Source of the DNA: Xanthostigma xanthostigma
Taxonomy: Eukaryota; Arthropoda; Insecta; Raphidioptera; Raphidiidae
NCBI GenBank assembly: GCA_963575645.1
Contig: OY754464.1
Coordinates: forward strand, 76,606,948 to 76,670,947
Length of the DNA: 64,000 bases
Direction: 5' to 3'
Within the stretch, counting starts at the first letter, position 1. The number at the start of each line of letters is the position of its first letter. Of the stretch, positions 44,455 through 56,509 are shown one piece after another. The notes under the pieces were generated by a model that saw nothing but the letters and a program-made list of their open reading frames with translations, was not told the DNA's origin and did not search any database. The position numbers and the translations under genes were made by a program.

Positions 44455-45250
44455 TTTTAAACGAGTGACTAAATTACAATTTTGGGTAACAAAAATAATC
44501 AATTTGGGTTACTGTATTACTAAGTGAGCGACTGACTGCGCGTGACGAGAAATCAACAGAACAGCAACTTACAAACATCCATTTGAGTTACTTAAAATAC
44601 AAAATGGGAAACTTCATAATAATTGAGCGACCTAATATTTGTTTGAGTGTCAACGTTACGTTCTGCATTTTTTTCAAAATTTGGCAAATGATTTTTTTAT
44701 TCTGAGCGGCATTTTGTTAATAGTTAATTGTTTGAATAGAACTGCGTTTTCTAAAAAATATATATTTAATTGACTGTCAATTAAATATACATTTTTTAGA
44801 AAACGCAGTTCTATTCATAACAAATAACTATTTAATTCGCATACCCCGGAATTGTTTTTTTAAAAACTCCACATTTGCCCCTTCCCGTTTCACTGCGAGA
44901 CAATTCGCATACCCCTTTATCGTTCACCCTGGAATTACAAATTCGCATACCCGTTTATCGTTCACCCCGGAATTATTTTTTTAAAAACTCCACCTTTGCC
45001 CCATCGCGTTTCACTGCGAAGCAATTCGCATACCCCTTTATCAAAAAAAGCGGTGGTTTTCAATCTTCATGAAAATGTGAGTTTTAAGTTGTAGTCTCAA
45101 AGTGAAAAAAAAAATAAAAAGTAAAAACAAAAGAAGATATCTGCTTCAAAATTACCGAAGGCATTCTAGTCACTCACTTAGTAATTTAGTCGCTCACTTA
45201 GTAATTTAGTCACCCAGCTATTATTTTAATATCTCAAATGGATTATTCAC
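44455..45250. repeat. Complex foldback with palindrome and tandem repeat
   Basis: 44718-44833 is a palindrome (gaatagaactgcgttttct and its complement around a short centre). It is followed by two units at 44836-45050 sharing aattcgcataccccggaatt and actccacatttgccccttc. Outer words ctaagtgagcgac (44520) and gtcgctcacttag (45187) are inverted, suggesting a larger element of about 0.8 kb. Confidence 0.6.
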
Positions 45251-46540
45251 AACACAATGTTTGTAAGCCCGTTCTAGATTTTATTATTAACCAATATTTG
45301 TCGCTAGTTTAGTTATTTTTTCGCTTACTCTATTTCATACCGCTTAAGTTATTAAAACAGTATCTCATCATCAGTCACCAAGTTTTTTTTTTTTATTCGA
45401 CCGTTTTATAATTCCCCTTTTTTAATATTGTATTTCGTTAACTGTTTTCATTGAGCCGAAGATTTGTTTTTATGCAAATCATTTTTTTGTACAAGAGGTT
45501 TACGTAATAATTTAAATAGTTACATAATTACGAACAGTTTTGCTAATAATCAAACATTTTTTTGTTGTCCAACAAGGCGAGAAGTTTTATTGTAAATTAT
45601 TATAAAATATCAAATAAGAAATGTGTCAAGTTTCCGGCTGCTGTTATAAAATGTAAATATAATAATTTATTTTACAGTTAAAGAAAAGGTGCTGGAAAAC
45701 TCATATAGCTATTTGAAAAAAAAGAATTGTTGTAGAATTTGTAATCAATGAACAAATGTCCAATAATTAAATCAAAAAAAAAATAATTATAAAGTTTTAT
45801 GAACATTTCGTGTAAGTATGAATGTATGGACCGTTATTTTCATTTTATCATCATTAGAAATACTTAAGTCTTAAGTGAATCAAGTTGTATGTATATTCTA
45901 TATGTATAACTTTTAAAAGGTTGTTGTTTTTAATTTTTTACATCAAGTTTAAAATGTCAACGATAATATACAGCTAACTCAATCATAATTTTTTTTAATG
46001 TAATTAGGCAATATTTTAATAATCTTCTTAGTCCAATCACTTTTCCTTTTAACCGTAATGTATTTTTAATAAATTCAGTTGACAAAAATGTAGCTAAACT
46101 TACATAAAATTTAAAATCTAAAAAAAAAAAGTTTTTATCATCGCCTTGCAATGGTCAATCTTATATCAATTTTATTTACTAAATGGATTAAAGTGTTTAA
46201 CTATTTAGTGTTTTAACTAATCTTGTTAATAGATTTCAATGACTAAATCTGTATATATCAACAATATAATAATTATAAGTAAAGATGTTTTCCTGAATTT
46301 ATTAAATTTTCTTTTATTACATTTAAAAAGGAAAGGTTTGGAACTAATTTTTGTATAATATTTAATGCAATATTATTTAAATAGTGCTAATTTAGAACTA
46401 TTTTATTTTATACCCATTGTGTGAATTAAAATTAATACAATTTCATAATTTGGTTTAAAAAAAATCACTAACTGTGAAGCCGTGATGTACCACCGTTATG
46501 GAGACAGCAGACTTTGTTTTTATTATGCTATAGCCGTATA
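45251..46540. other. Very AT-rich stretch, nothing recognisable
   Basis: No frame beyond 64 codons (45957-46151, low complexity), no repeats or tRNA-like boxes. Confidence 0.45.
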
Positions 46541-47312
46541 CAGGTGATCGATAATTGCTCGTATTCCTCTCTGGAGAAGAAACTATGACTAATTTGGAAT
46601 GATTTAACCTCTATCACTTGGGGGTCGAAAATGCGTCATTTTCGAGAAAATCTACTTCGGTTTTCTTCTTATAAAAATCCTAGTTTTGGGGGTTAAAACT
46701 AAAAAAAAATATTCTCACTTTTTGGCCTGAATTTTTCCATGGTCTAATAGCTTACTAATTGGCCTACCTTCCTAAAGCTAAAAACCATGAAATTTACTGT
46801 TAGATTTTATGTCGTGTGTTAAAACTTACAATACCTAAATAAAAAAAAAAATAAAATAAAAATTCTTCACGGATGTAAAAAAGACGCATTTCCGACCTCC
46901 CAAGTGATAAGGTTAAATCAGGGGTCAGCAACCTTTTGAAACGGAAGAGCCAAAAGTAAAAATTTTTTTAATTTATCAATATTGAAAGAGCCGTTAAAAA
47001 TTTTCATTTCAATGTTACAAGGCTTGATTTTTTTTGTATGAAGCTGGACTAAGTCTAAACCAATTCTGAAAATTTTAGGGAGGGTTGCCCGATTATTTAA
47101 ATAAATAAATGACTTCAAAAGTAGGCATATTTAACATTGGCTTTATGGTAAAACGGTAGATGGATGATATGTTTTCATTGATTTCTCCAGAACTAGTCGG
47201 TGGAAATAAAAAAAAAAAACTATTTAAATTAAAGTTAAAACATTAATAAATTATTGAAAACAAAAAAAAAATCGTTGTGCCCGATAGGAATACGAGCAAT
47301 TACCGGTCACTC
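46541..47312. mobile_element. Mariner-type MITE, ACCGG family, copy 2, with nested hAT fragment
   Basis: Shares both inner arms with 43433-43843 and ends ATTACCGGTCAC...TA. The right arm is broken at 46919, where caggggtcagcaacctttt begins, the terminus of the hAT family complete at 13325-14493. The hAT piece runs to about 47285 but its second terminus was not found. Confidence 0.72.
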
Positions 47313-47865
47313 TACTCACTAACGGTAGCAGAATACAGGTTTCCGTACAAGTAAATGTTCAGTTTTAAGAACAAACTGTGACCCGATTTATCATAAATAC
47401 AAAATTGAAACAAATTCTCTATATTGTGTATAAAAAGTGTTTTAATGCACTCTATGGTTATGAACGTAAAATAAAATAATTCCATAAAAGCATTATTTTT
47501 GAATTGTACATAGAAAATTCATCATAATCTCGATAATTAATATAAAAGTTATAAAAACGAAGACAAAAAGTATTTTAATTGTATGTTTTATGTTTCCATT
47601 TGCAAAATCATTCACTTAACTCAGAAGCTGATATAAAAAGTTCATCAAAGTAAGCTGTTAAATATGTATGAATATAACAAGAAGAATAAATAATTAAAAT
47701 CTCAAGTACTTTTTTTATATGTCCCATGTGTGTGAATCATTTCTACGTACACGTTTTTATAATCTCTTGTTTTGGGATAAAAATATCTGCAAGATTTATT
47801 TCTAAATCATTTTATTGTTAGCATGACGTTTTTACTTTGTTTTTTTTTTTTGGAAGGGAACTATA
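47313..47865. other. No recognisable feature
   Basis: AT-rich stretch without frames or repeat matches. Confidence 0.4.
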
Positions 47866-48254
47866 AAGAATAAAATAATTTCTTTACAGACAGACTTTTA
47901 ACATGTAGGATTTGAAACGAAAAACGTGGGGAACATTATTCGTTTTATCTCATAGATTTTTTCATTGATAGCTACTCTCTACACTTCAATAAATAAAATT
48001 ATCGACCAATTTTTCAGACAATATATTAACAAAAAAAATATAATTAATACATTAACGTTTCAATCCGGGATTTGGATCTTCTTCAGAACTGATCTAAAAA
48101 ATATAAAAAATAATTAATATTTAAATTCTAATTAGCTTTTTATAAAGTCTACACTTCTTATATAACTGTCGCATGCGCCCCACGTTTTTCGTTTCAAATC
48201 CTGCAAGTTAAAAGAAATTATCTTATTCTTTTTAGTTCGTATTAAAAACGTGGT
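47866..48254 (-). repeat. Foldback (family K), copy 3, split by another element
   Basis: Matches 24888-25150 in reverse: cgaaaaacgtgggg... at left and gcgccccacgtttttcg...aaaaacgtggt at right. It is interrupted at 47988-48147. The tRNA-Ile-like sequence at 48363-48436 lies on its upstream side, 110 bp away. Confidence 0.8.
47988..48147 (-). mobile_element. One-armed element with hammerhead-like motif (G1)
   Basis: Flanked by the 10-mer tctacacttc (47978-47987, 48148-48157). The uninterrupted copy at 24888-25150 shows the empty site. On the minus strand it contains CTGAAGA-A-GATCC...GGATT-GAAACGTT (48053-48091). A two-armed relative is at 51700-52567. Confidence 0.78.
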
Positions 48255-48362
48255 ACCTATATTAAAACATTTTTTTATTTATTTTCTTTTTTTTTAGTAT
48301 ATTATTGTATTGGCATCTAATCGCGTGGTAAAATACATCGTAAAAAAATCAAAATATTATAT

Positions 48363-48436
48363 GGCCGATGGGGGGATAACACCAGCGACCTTCACGTTAT
48401 TAGCACGGCGCTCTAACCAACTGAGCTAATGAGGCC
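48363..48436 (-). repeat. tRNA-Ile(AAT)-like sequence
   Basis: On the minus strand: TTAGCTCAGTTGGTTAGAGC (A box, intact), CCGTGCTAATAACGTG (anticodon AAT) and a degraded B box (GTGTTATCC). The acceptor stem pairs at only four positions. It is a tRNA-derived relic linked to the family K foldback. Confidence 0.68.
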
Positions 48437-48572
48437 ACTGCTCCTTCGTGTCTTACAATGTTAAACAGGTAAGAATTAATTATATGTATCGATTAAATTA
48501 CACTTTTTTTTATTTTTATTATTATTCGTGAAAAATAATTCTAATAATTTAGAGTGATGATCCTGTTTAAAT

Positions 48573-48872
48573 ATTAGAAGATTGAAGTATGAAACATGGT
48601 GGCATAGGATCAATGAACTTTGCAAATACTAAAGGTTTTTTTATTGCATTTTATTGTCTGACGTTTCGGTAAGAAAAATAGTAATTTTAATACCCGTTGA
48701 TGACATTTTTTATTTTAATTTATTTTTTACATAACAACAATACTGAGAAGAAAGACAGCATTGATTCTCAGAAGATTTCCGAAACGTCAGACAATAAAAT
48801 GCAATAAAAAAACCTTTAGTATTTGCAAAGTTCATTGATCCTATGCCACCAGGTTTCATCATTCACTCTTCG
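48573..48872. mobile_element. Foldback with degraded hammerhead-like motifs (F)
   Basis: Arms of about 100 bp (ggtggcataggatcaatgaa...ttattgtctgacgtttcgg and complement). The right arm ends its inner part with CAGAAGATTTCCGAAACGTC, a shortened version of the motif. No target duplication was identified. The centre is about 85 bp. Confidence 0.72.
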
Positions 48873-49281
48873 AATTATTGTCTTCGTTATTTTAGTATCT
48901 TCTTATATTGTCATTTAATTTCGAGTTATGTTAAAAATTTCAAGTCTCTATCTCAGAAGGAAGTTAGTTCAAAATCAATTACAAAGTTCCACGCGGACAT
49001 AAAACAAAGCGAGTTAATAAAATCGTGGTAAAAAGGGAACCAATTAGGAGTTCAGAAAGCCAGACGAAAATGGCTGTCGGCATGTAGAGAAACGGGCAAC
49101 TTCATTCTTGTATTCTCCTTTTCCTCTTTTAGATAAGTAACGATGTATGGAGTAATTAAGTACTCAATAAAAGTGTACGTGAGGCTCTTACGGTAGAAGT
49201 GAAACTTCTTAAGTTCTAGCATTTGTGGACAATGTTAATATTTCAGAATTAGCCTGCGCTCTATTAATTAAAAGAAATACG
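48873..49281. other. No recognisable feature
   Basis: No supported frame; moderate GC without repeats. Confidence 0.35.
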
Positions 49282-49586
49282 TATAATAGGCGCCACGGAT
49301 CTAAAATGTTCGGAAGTTAGTCACAAACAGCGTCGCAAAGGCACATTTTTGAGTCGTTGAGACTCCCACCACCTCCCAGCTACCTGCACGGAACTCGTTG
49401 GTGATTGTCCGTGATTGTTCGTTGTCTTTGTCACTTGTCGCTTTCCTGCTTTAAAGTACAGTCGAGTACGCTATTGTCAAGTTGTTATTGTTATTTTAGT
49501 TTTGTTGAGTTTCAACAGACTGTATAAGCGCAAGCCCGCATTCGCATCTAACTTCCGAGCCGTTTAGATTCGTGGCGCGTATTATA
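49282..49586. mobile_element. MITE with 40-bp terminal inverted repeats
   Basis: Ends TATAATAGGCGCCACGGATC and its complement continue for about 40 bp (...ttcggaagttag / ctaacttccgag...). The outermost TATAATA/TATTATA may include a TA target. The 305-bp element is GC-richer than its flanks and has no frame. Superfamily unknown. Confidence 0.7.
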
Positions 49587-49757
49587 CCCACAATGAAAAT
49601 ATGGTATTTCTTGAACACTTTGTATAATGATAAAAAATATTAAAGTGCTCAATAACAACCACTGCCACTAGCTTGTATATTTTCAAAGTTTTATTTCATA
49701 GTTTTCAGTTAATAACGCTTACTGTTTGCAGTTTATGAATTTATTCAAATTGCGACC

Positions 49758-51308
49758 TAGTCCAGGAGGAATCGGCGCATGAGTATCGAAAACTATTCCA
49801 CCTCAATTTTTTTATGCGATTCTCTTCAAATTACCCTACTGATGATATAAATGCATGTTGCCAGGGGGCAACCCCGTGCCATATTGTTTAAACCGAAATT
49901 GTTTAAACAATTGCGAGGAATTGTTATTTTTCAACTGGACAAATTTTTTTTGTATTCTTTGTTAAAATACAATTAAAAAAGGTCCTATGGCTTTTCACGA
50001 TAAAGTTAATATTTTTAGAGATATCAATTTTTAAAGGTTCGAAAAATCTTAAATTTGGGTACTTTTGACCCATGAAAAATATATTAAAAAAAAAAATAAA
50101 ATATAAATAATATTTTTTTTTTTATTCTTTATACAATAGTTAACAATATCCTTAATTGCGATTTCTAAAAATTTAATTATTTATACCTGTTTTTAATTGT
50201 TAATTTCGCGCGTTCACAAGTATGCGTTGCTTACCTATAAGTATCGTTGTCTCTCTCTGACTCATACGCTGCGTCGGTCTCTCGGTGTCCTGAATCATTA
50301 TTTTACATTTATCTTTTAAACATTAACTTAATCAGAATTTTTAAAAAGAGCATATTATTAAAATTACTTTTTTATTGGTTTATATTATTTTTTTGTTATT
50401 ATTATAGAAATTTATGCATTTTTATTAACAATAATAAAATATAATGGTATTTGAACATTGTATGGGATCACAATTATATAAAAATAATAAAAAAAATTTG
50501 GTACGCAGTTAAATTTTCAAAGTGAAACATAATAAAATAAAAAATACTTATATGTATATGTTTTATGGTGTATGTTTAATTGTGTATAAATATGGAAAAG
50601 ATTTTTTATTTTTGTTTTTTATTTTTTCAAGGGCACTCTTTGTATAAAATCTCAAGATCTATGTTAGTTATTGTGACAAAATTATTTATTATATAGAGCA
50701 TTTAAAAAAAAATAGAAGTTAGGGCGAGTCAATTTTCAACTGATCGTTCTTTTGTTTTTTGCTCAGAGTTACTCAGTCTTTTTTATTTCGTTACAATATT
50801 ACGATTGTTAAACGAGACAACGATACTTATAGGTAAGCAACGCATACTTGTGAACGCGCGAAATTAACAATTAAAAACAGGTATAAATAATTAAATTTTT
50901 AGAAATCGCAATTAAGGATATTGTTAACTATTGTATAAAGAATAAAAAAAAAATATTATTTATATTTTATTTTTTTTTTTAATATATTTTTCATGGGTCA
51001 AAAGTACCCAAATTTAAGATTTTTCGAACCTTTAAAAATTGATATCTCTAAAAATATTAACTTTATCGTGAAAAGCCATAGGACCTTTTTTAATTGTATT
51101 TTAACAAAGAATACAAAAAAAATTTGTCCAGTTGAAAAATAACAATTCCTCGCAATTGTTTAAACAATTTCGGTTTAAACAATATGGCACGGGGTTGCCC
51201 CCTGGCAACATGCATTTATATCATCAGTAGGGTAATTTGAAGAGAATCGCATAAAAAAATTGAGGTGGAATAGTTTTCGATACTCATGCGCCGATTCCTC
51301 CTGGACTA
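49758..51308. mobile_element. Large foldback element, arms of about 500 bp
   Basis: Starts TAGTCCAGGAGGAATCGG and ends with the complement. Arms 49758-50250 and 50815-51308 are almost identical inverse complements. The trinucleotide ACC occurs on both sides (49755-49757, 51309-51311). The central 560 bp are AT-rich without a transposase. Family unknown; a 3-bp duplication would fit PIF/Harbinger or CMC-type elements. Confidence 0.82.
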
Positions 51309-51699
51309 ACCGGACATTTTTTATGATTCACTTGACAAGGTCATCGAGCTTTGAGAAATTTCTGTAGTTACGTCACTGTTTCATCTTTCGTGAGGAAGCA
51401 TACAATTGTTGTTAGGAGCTTTTATGTTTTCTCATAAAAACATTTATATCCTCTTTTGTTGATATGCTTGATATTAAATTTTATTATTGTCTATAAGATA
51501 CGTTAATATCTCTTCTTTCTTTCTCGGTTTATGTTTTCATTTTGCTATAAGAATAATTGTGAAGGGATGTTATTGCATAAACAGAAATTAAATATGAAAT
51601 CACTAGCCTGTGAAGTTAATTTCAAAAACTAAACATCATACAGATTAAAAAGAAATATTTGGAATTCAAATCTTTGATTCACGTCTGAATAGAACTCTT

Positions 51700-52567
51700 C
51701 AAATAAATAAAATTTTCGACCAATTTTTCTCAGACCAATATATTGACAAAAAAAAAATTGGTTGTCTGTAAAGTCGGTTTACGGACGATAGTTTTACGTG
51801 ATAACGTATTCCGTAATACATAACCTAAATTTATATAATAATTATAATAATTCGAAACTATGATATTGCATCTTTCGCTTCAAATTTAGGTTAATTTTAT
51901 TTATTAAAATTACTCACCACCTATAATATAATCGTTTTTTTTAACTTTTTTCTTTCGTATTTATTTTAAGTCTCAAAGATTAACTGTCATAATATTTTGA
52001 AAACAATTGTTTCATTGTTTATATAAAATTCCAAAACCTACTTACAATATTTAAGTATTTTCATACGTCAAAAAATTGATTTTTATAATGATAAAATTTG
52101 TATGAAAACGATTTTTTCGAGAGATGAGACCTAGCTAAAACGATTTTTTGCCCCCCAAAATCCCTTTTCAGTAAATTTCATCCAAATCGTTAGGGCCGTT
52201 TTCGAGAAAAGCACGCATAGGTTCAGGCGGAACGTTAGGAACGTTACACTTTTTCGTGCATGCAGCCGGTGTCTCATCAATTTATAAGATTGGTGATTCA
52301 TCAATTTATAAGACGTTATCACGTCAAAAATAATAAAATTACAAATCAATATAACACAAGTTGACGTTGCGATCCGGATTTGGATCTTCTTCAGAACTAT
52401 CTAAAAAATATAAAAATTAATTAGTATTAAGTTATTTATTATCTTATAGAAATCACGAAAGATTGAAAGTATGAATGATTCAAAAAATTTTTTTAATCAT
52501 TTTGTTATTTTTTCTCAATATATTGGTCTGAGAAAAATTGGTCGACAATTTCATTTATTTGAAAAAA
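51700..52567. mobile_element. Two-armed foldback with hammerhead-like motif (G2), interrupted
   Basis: Arms ttcaaataaataaaatttt...ctcagaccaatatattg and the complement near 52515-52562. The minus-strand motif is CTGAAGA-A-GATCC/GGATC-GCAACGTC (52361-52396), with AGTT/AACT able to pair outside. The element is split by a GACGTGATAACG repeat. It is related to the one-armed element at 47988-48147. Confidence 0.7.
51757..52327 (-). repeat. GACGTGATAACG repeat, longest copy
   Basis: The left end ttggttgtctgtaaagtcgg...ttttacgtgataacgta and right end gacgttatcacgtcaaaa carry the inverted ACGTGATAACGT word. It matches 31846-32045 and 8268-8411 at its ends and has a longer interior. Inserted in the G2 foldback. 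Confidence 0.65.
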
Positions 52568-52599
52568 AATTTGGAATCATACAGGCTGAAGTATAAAAT

Positions 52600-53253
52600 A
52601 AAAATTCCAGCTAATTGGGCGACGGGACCATTCAAGCTTCAAAATTTTGACATTTCATTATAATAAAGAAAATAAAATTTCTGATATCGCGTGAGGTGAA
52701 GCGGGTAATGGCTAGTATTCAAAATGATATTTGCTATTCGTTGCCATAGTTACCTACATAATATGTTCCACATCATATATAAATTAATCAAAGCACGCTT
52801 AACTAGTTTATTTGTGACAGATCTACAAAACAAAAGAACATCTGATTTTTTTTGTTTTTAAAATATTTCCGAAACTATAAAATTTAGAAAAAAAAATTTA
52901 AACTAAACTTTATTGAAAAAATAAATAGAATAATAAGCCGTTATGAAAAGTATATCATTAAATTATATAAAAAACACCGCTACTTACAGCATATATCACT
53001 TTTGCGCATGCGCCGATTTTCCCCAAAAACAATAGGGCTCTTCATATTTGCATACCAAACATTCTTCCAAAATTTGGTTTCAATCTGTTAATTCGTTTGA
53101 CCTGTATCGTGCTCACAGGCAAACAGACGCACAGAGTTTTCCCAAAAATATGGATTCGGGGGACCTCAAAACGAATAGATACTGTAAAATTTTGAAAAGT
53201 GATTTTTGACTTAAACTAGTACCATTCTCCACTTGTGGGTTGGAATGGTAATA
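52600..53253 (-). repeat. Dispersed repeat, family A, nearly complete copy
   Basis: Begins ttccagctaattgggcgacg and ends gtgggttggaatggta; full-length reverse match to 3711-4395. Confidence 0.78.
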
Positions 53254-53698
53254 ATAATATCACGCTGTCTACTCAAGAATCCAGCTTTCCCCTAATTAAT
53301 TTCGAAATTTAAGGTATAAATACACATTTTATTTTATAGCGTCTAACCATATTGAGTTTCATATTGGTAGAATGTTTTTAAGCGGAGCTTTATAATCAAA
53401 ACCGTTTTTCTATACACATTTGAAGCTAAAGGTAAACAGACATGAAAATCGAATTGAAGATTTGACATTAATGCATTCTATTTTCAGCAAGCAGTATTTC
53501 GATGTATTGTTGATGTGGAAATCGACAAACTAATAAATTATTTACGTACCCTATTTCTTGTGCTCGCTTCACATATTTATTTCAATGAAGCTGTGCAGAC
53601 ATAAACCAGAATTTTCCAAAACGGTTCCATCTTAATATTTACTCTACATTCACATCAAAATATTTTAGAAATATATTATCGTATATAGGTATAATATA
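53254..53698. other. No recognisable feature
   Basis: No supported frame or repeat match. Confidence 0.4.
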
Positions 53699-54712
53699 CA
53701 GGGTGTTTGGAAGCTGGGTGCAAAGCCTTAAGGGGGTGTTAGTATAGACTTAGCAAAACAAGTCAAAAAGTCACTTTTTCTCACTTTTTTCAAGTTAATA
53801 TCGAGGATGAAAGAAAATTTTTTTCTTCCAAGAATACTAAATAGCCTTGTAGGAAATTTATTCTAGATTTTGAAACTGCCCATCAATTTTCTGTCTGATC
53901 ATTAGTTGCTGAGATATCGATGGTTAAAGTCAAAAGGATGTTTTTGTATTCGTAGTCGAATATCTTCGGGTCAAATTAACGTAGAGAAAAATTTAAAAAA
54001 AGAAATTAAAGCTGAATGAACAGGCTATCAAGTTCATATCATGATTTTTGTGTAAAAAATTTTTCCAACCCCGTGGACCGAGAAAAAAAAACACAAAAAA
54101 TTAAAAAAAAATTTCTGTCGTGTTCTTTCTTAGAATTTTGCGATGACTGTCGCTCCTAAAAATTTTAAGCTAAGAAATCTGAAAGCTAGACATACAGCGC
54201 TTTAAAATGCTGTTTTAAAAACCTCGATACCACCAATTCTAACTGAGATACAGTATTCTGAAAAATCACTAAAAATTCGAAAAATTTTTTTGCTCCCTTA
54301 ATTGTTTGCAGAAGTTTAGAACATTTTGAGCCATATTTGTCCTAACCAAAGTCTGATAATTTTTTTTAGGGAACTTTTACGATTTTAGTACCAAAATCCC
54401 AAAATTTTCCAATTAAGTGCTTATAACGCAAAGTTTAAGTGGAAATGTTTATTTTTTTAATGTACTTTATTAGCCTAATGTGTGTTTAATGGTATCAAAT
54501 AATTTTAAAGCACCGTTTTTACTAAAAAAATTACTTTCAGACTATTTAAACTTAACAGAAAAAAAGAAGAAAATGGATTTTTATAGACATTTAAAAAAAT
54601 AAATTAAAAAAAAATTATCAGACTTTGGTTAGGACAAATATGGATCAAAATTTTCTATATGGTCTATACTAACACCCCCTTAAGGCTTTGCACAAAGCTT
54701 CCAAACACCCTG
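53699..54712. mobile_element. Tc1/mariner-type element with 50-bp inverted ends
   Basis: CAGGGTGTTTGGAAGCTGGG... and its complement, with TA on both sides (53697-53698, 54713-54714). The terminal arms include ccttaagggggtgttagtat. The 1-kb interior has no transposase and appears to have lost it. Confidence 0.82.
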
Positions 54713-54877
54713 TATTACAATATTTAATATGTACAGAGTGATTCCAAAGTTGACATTATCCTTTCACCAGCGAATAGGGCCTCAACATATAAGATTTTTT
54801 TTCCTTTGGCGCTTTTTCGAAATATCAACATCAACAAAAATATAAAAAATATTAACATCAACAAAAAATTTCATAAA

Positions 54878-55178
54878 ATAATGTTTTATCCAAACCCAAT
54901 TGCACACAAAACTCACAAAGGGTTAATAAATATAATTCACAAGAATAGACTGTAGATATAATACTCCACGCTTATAGGTTAGGTATTATGATCTATGTGG
55001 CAGCCATTATTATTTGATCAGCGAATAAAAATTTATACCCTAAAAGTAAGACAGAATAGATTTATACCTCCAGTAAACATGCTTGGTGAATTGAAATTTC
55101 GCTATTTATTCGGAGAGGAGGAACAAATGAACCGAATAAATAACTACTTAGGTTCGGTGAATATGGCCATAAGTGAAA
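54878..55178 (-). repeat. Dispersed repeat, family E, uninterrupted copy
   Basis: Reverse match to the two halves of 19668-20862 without the LINE insertion. The 67-codon frame at 54995-55198 follows the repeat and is not a gene. Confidence 0.75.
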
Positions 55179-55499
55179 TTATAATATCATGGGTTTGACA
55201 ATATCCCTGCGACATATACATAGTTGAGATTTTTTTCAGCCCTCCCCCCTAAAATTAATTATATACCTATTTTCCGGCAGTGGAATCGCAAATATTGGCA
55301 ATCCGAATCTAATTACACTTGTTGATTAGAGCCCAATGATAGATTTCCCAGAGGTGGTCTGCAATAGTGGAAATATCTAAATTATATACAATAAAAAAAG
55401 ACCAGAACAGTTATTTCAACTATTTTAATAAACACATATGAAAAATGTATAAACTTCAACAAAATGTTCTAATATAATAATAATAATGCGGTAATTCCT
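55179..55499. other. No recognisable feature
   Basis: AT-rich spacer with a short C-rich run at 55244; nothing assignable. Confidence 0.4.
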
Positions 55500-55802
55500 C
55501 TACCGGCCATCTTATATAGGTTTTTCATGGTTTCCCTTAATAATTCCAGATAAATATCGGAATGGTTCCTTATTCAAGGCCATGGCCGATTACCTATCGA
55601 ATTCATGTTCTCAAAATTTGCCAACCTTATCCTAATGTTTTAAAAATCCTTCATTCGCCCATTGCTATTAATTAAATTGAAGTTTAAAAATGTAGAATAT
55701 AACGGAAAGTGTGATAGATGGAAAATAGTAATGGTGCGAATGGCGTCTGATATGACATAAAGACGAGAAACATTAAACATTAAACGCATTATTATTATTA
55801 AC
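55500..55802 (+). mobile_element. SINE body, 5'-truncated, with (ATT)n tail
   Basis: Matches 57657-57900 in reverse (aattccagataaatatcgg...gatagatggaaaatagtaat) and ends in attattattattaac. The tRNA-derived head seen in the other copy is missing. Its tail type is the same as in the LINE fragments at 36630 and 59477. Confidence 0.72.
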
Positions 55803-55843
55803 TAATATATTATAAGGAATGCTAGGTCCATTTATATATTTTA

Positions 55844-56488
55844 TAGCCGGGTGCAAAAGAACGAGTAGAGAAGGAAGGGACATGAGTACGCACATTCATC
55901 TTAGTTTACCGAGATGAATGTTGTGTCCAAACTTCAGAATGATCGGCGTTACCGTTTAAAAGTTTTTTTCGTTAAAAAGCAGTATTTATACTTTTTTTAA
56001 GTAATAAATATCTTTTAATATAATAAATATTTAATTGAAAACACTGTAGGAAAATTATTTTTATATAGGTGCCTAACAGTTTTCAAATGAGCTATTAATT
56101 AGAAGAAAGCAATTTAGAAAATTAAAAAAAAATAAAGATATATTTGCCGACGTGGGGCTTGAACCCTAGACCCTGGCATTAAGAGTCTTACGCTCTACCG
56201 ATTGAGCTATCCGGACTTGTATACTTGGCGCGCTAATATTGCAATATTTAGTTCAAGCATTTCACCTGATAATATTTGTCGGACGGACTAATTTTGAGTT
56301 GCATCTTGCAACATTTTTCATTGATGCTCCGCTCCAATTGGTCGTAGCGTAATATTATATAGCGTATAGCCTTCCTCGATAAATGGGCTATTCAACAAAA
56401 AAAAAATTTTCAATTCGAACCAGTAGTTTCTGAGATTACCGCTTTCAAACAAACAAACTCTTCAGCTTTATATATTAGTATAGATATA
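55844..56488 (-). mobile_element. Helitron with tRNA-Lys, flanked by 21-bp direct repeats
   Basis: On the minus strand it begins TCTATACTAATATATAAAGC at 56484 and contains the tRNA-Lys-like segment. The 3' hairpin is cut short after GCACCCGG. The 21-mer beginning taggtccatttata is found at both 55823-55843 and 56489-56509. Helitrons normally make no target duplication, so this copy has an unusual history. Confidence 0.75.
56146..56216 (-). repeat. tRNA-Lys(CTT)-like sequence in a Helitron
   Basis: Second copy of the 15870-15941 sequence, with the A box (TAGCTCAATCGGTAGAGCG), anticodon CTT and B box (GGGTTCAAGCCCC) conserved. The acceptor remains imperfect. Confidence 0.7.
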
Positions 56489-56509
56489 TAGGTCCATTTA
56501 TATATTTTA

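Noticed and set aside
48363..48436. Functional tRNA-Ile gene
   Set aside because: The B box is degraded, the acceptor stem pairs poorly and it is linked to a repeat.
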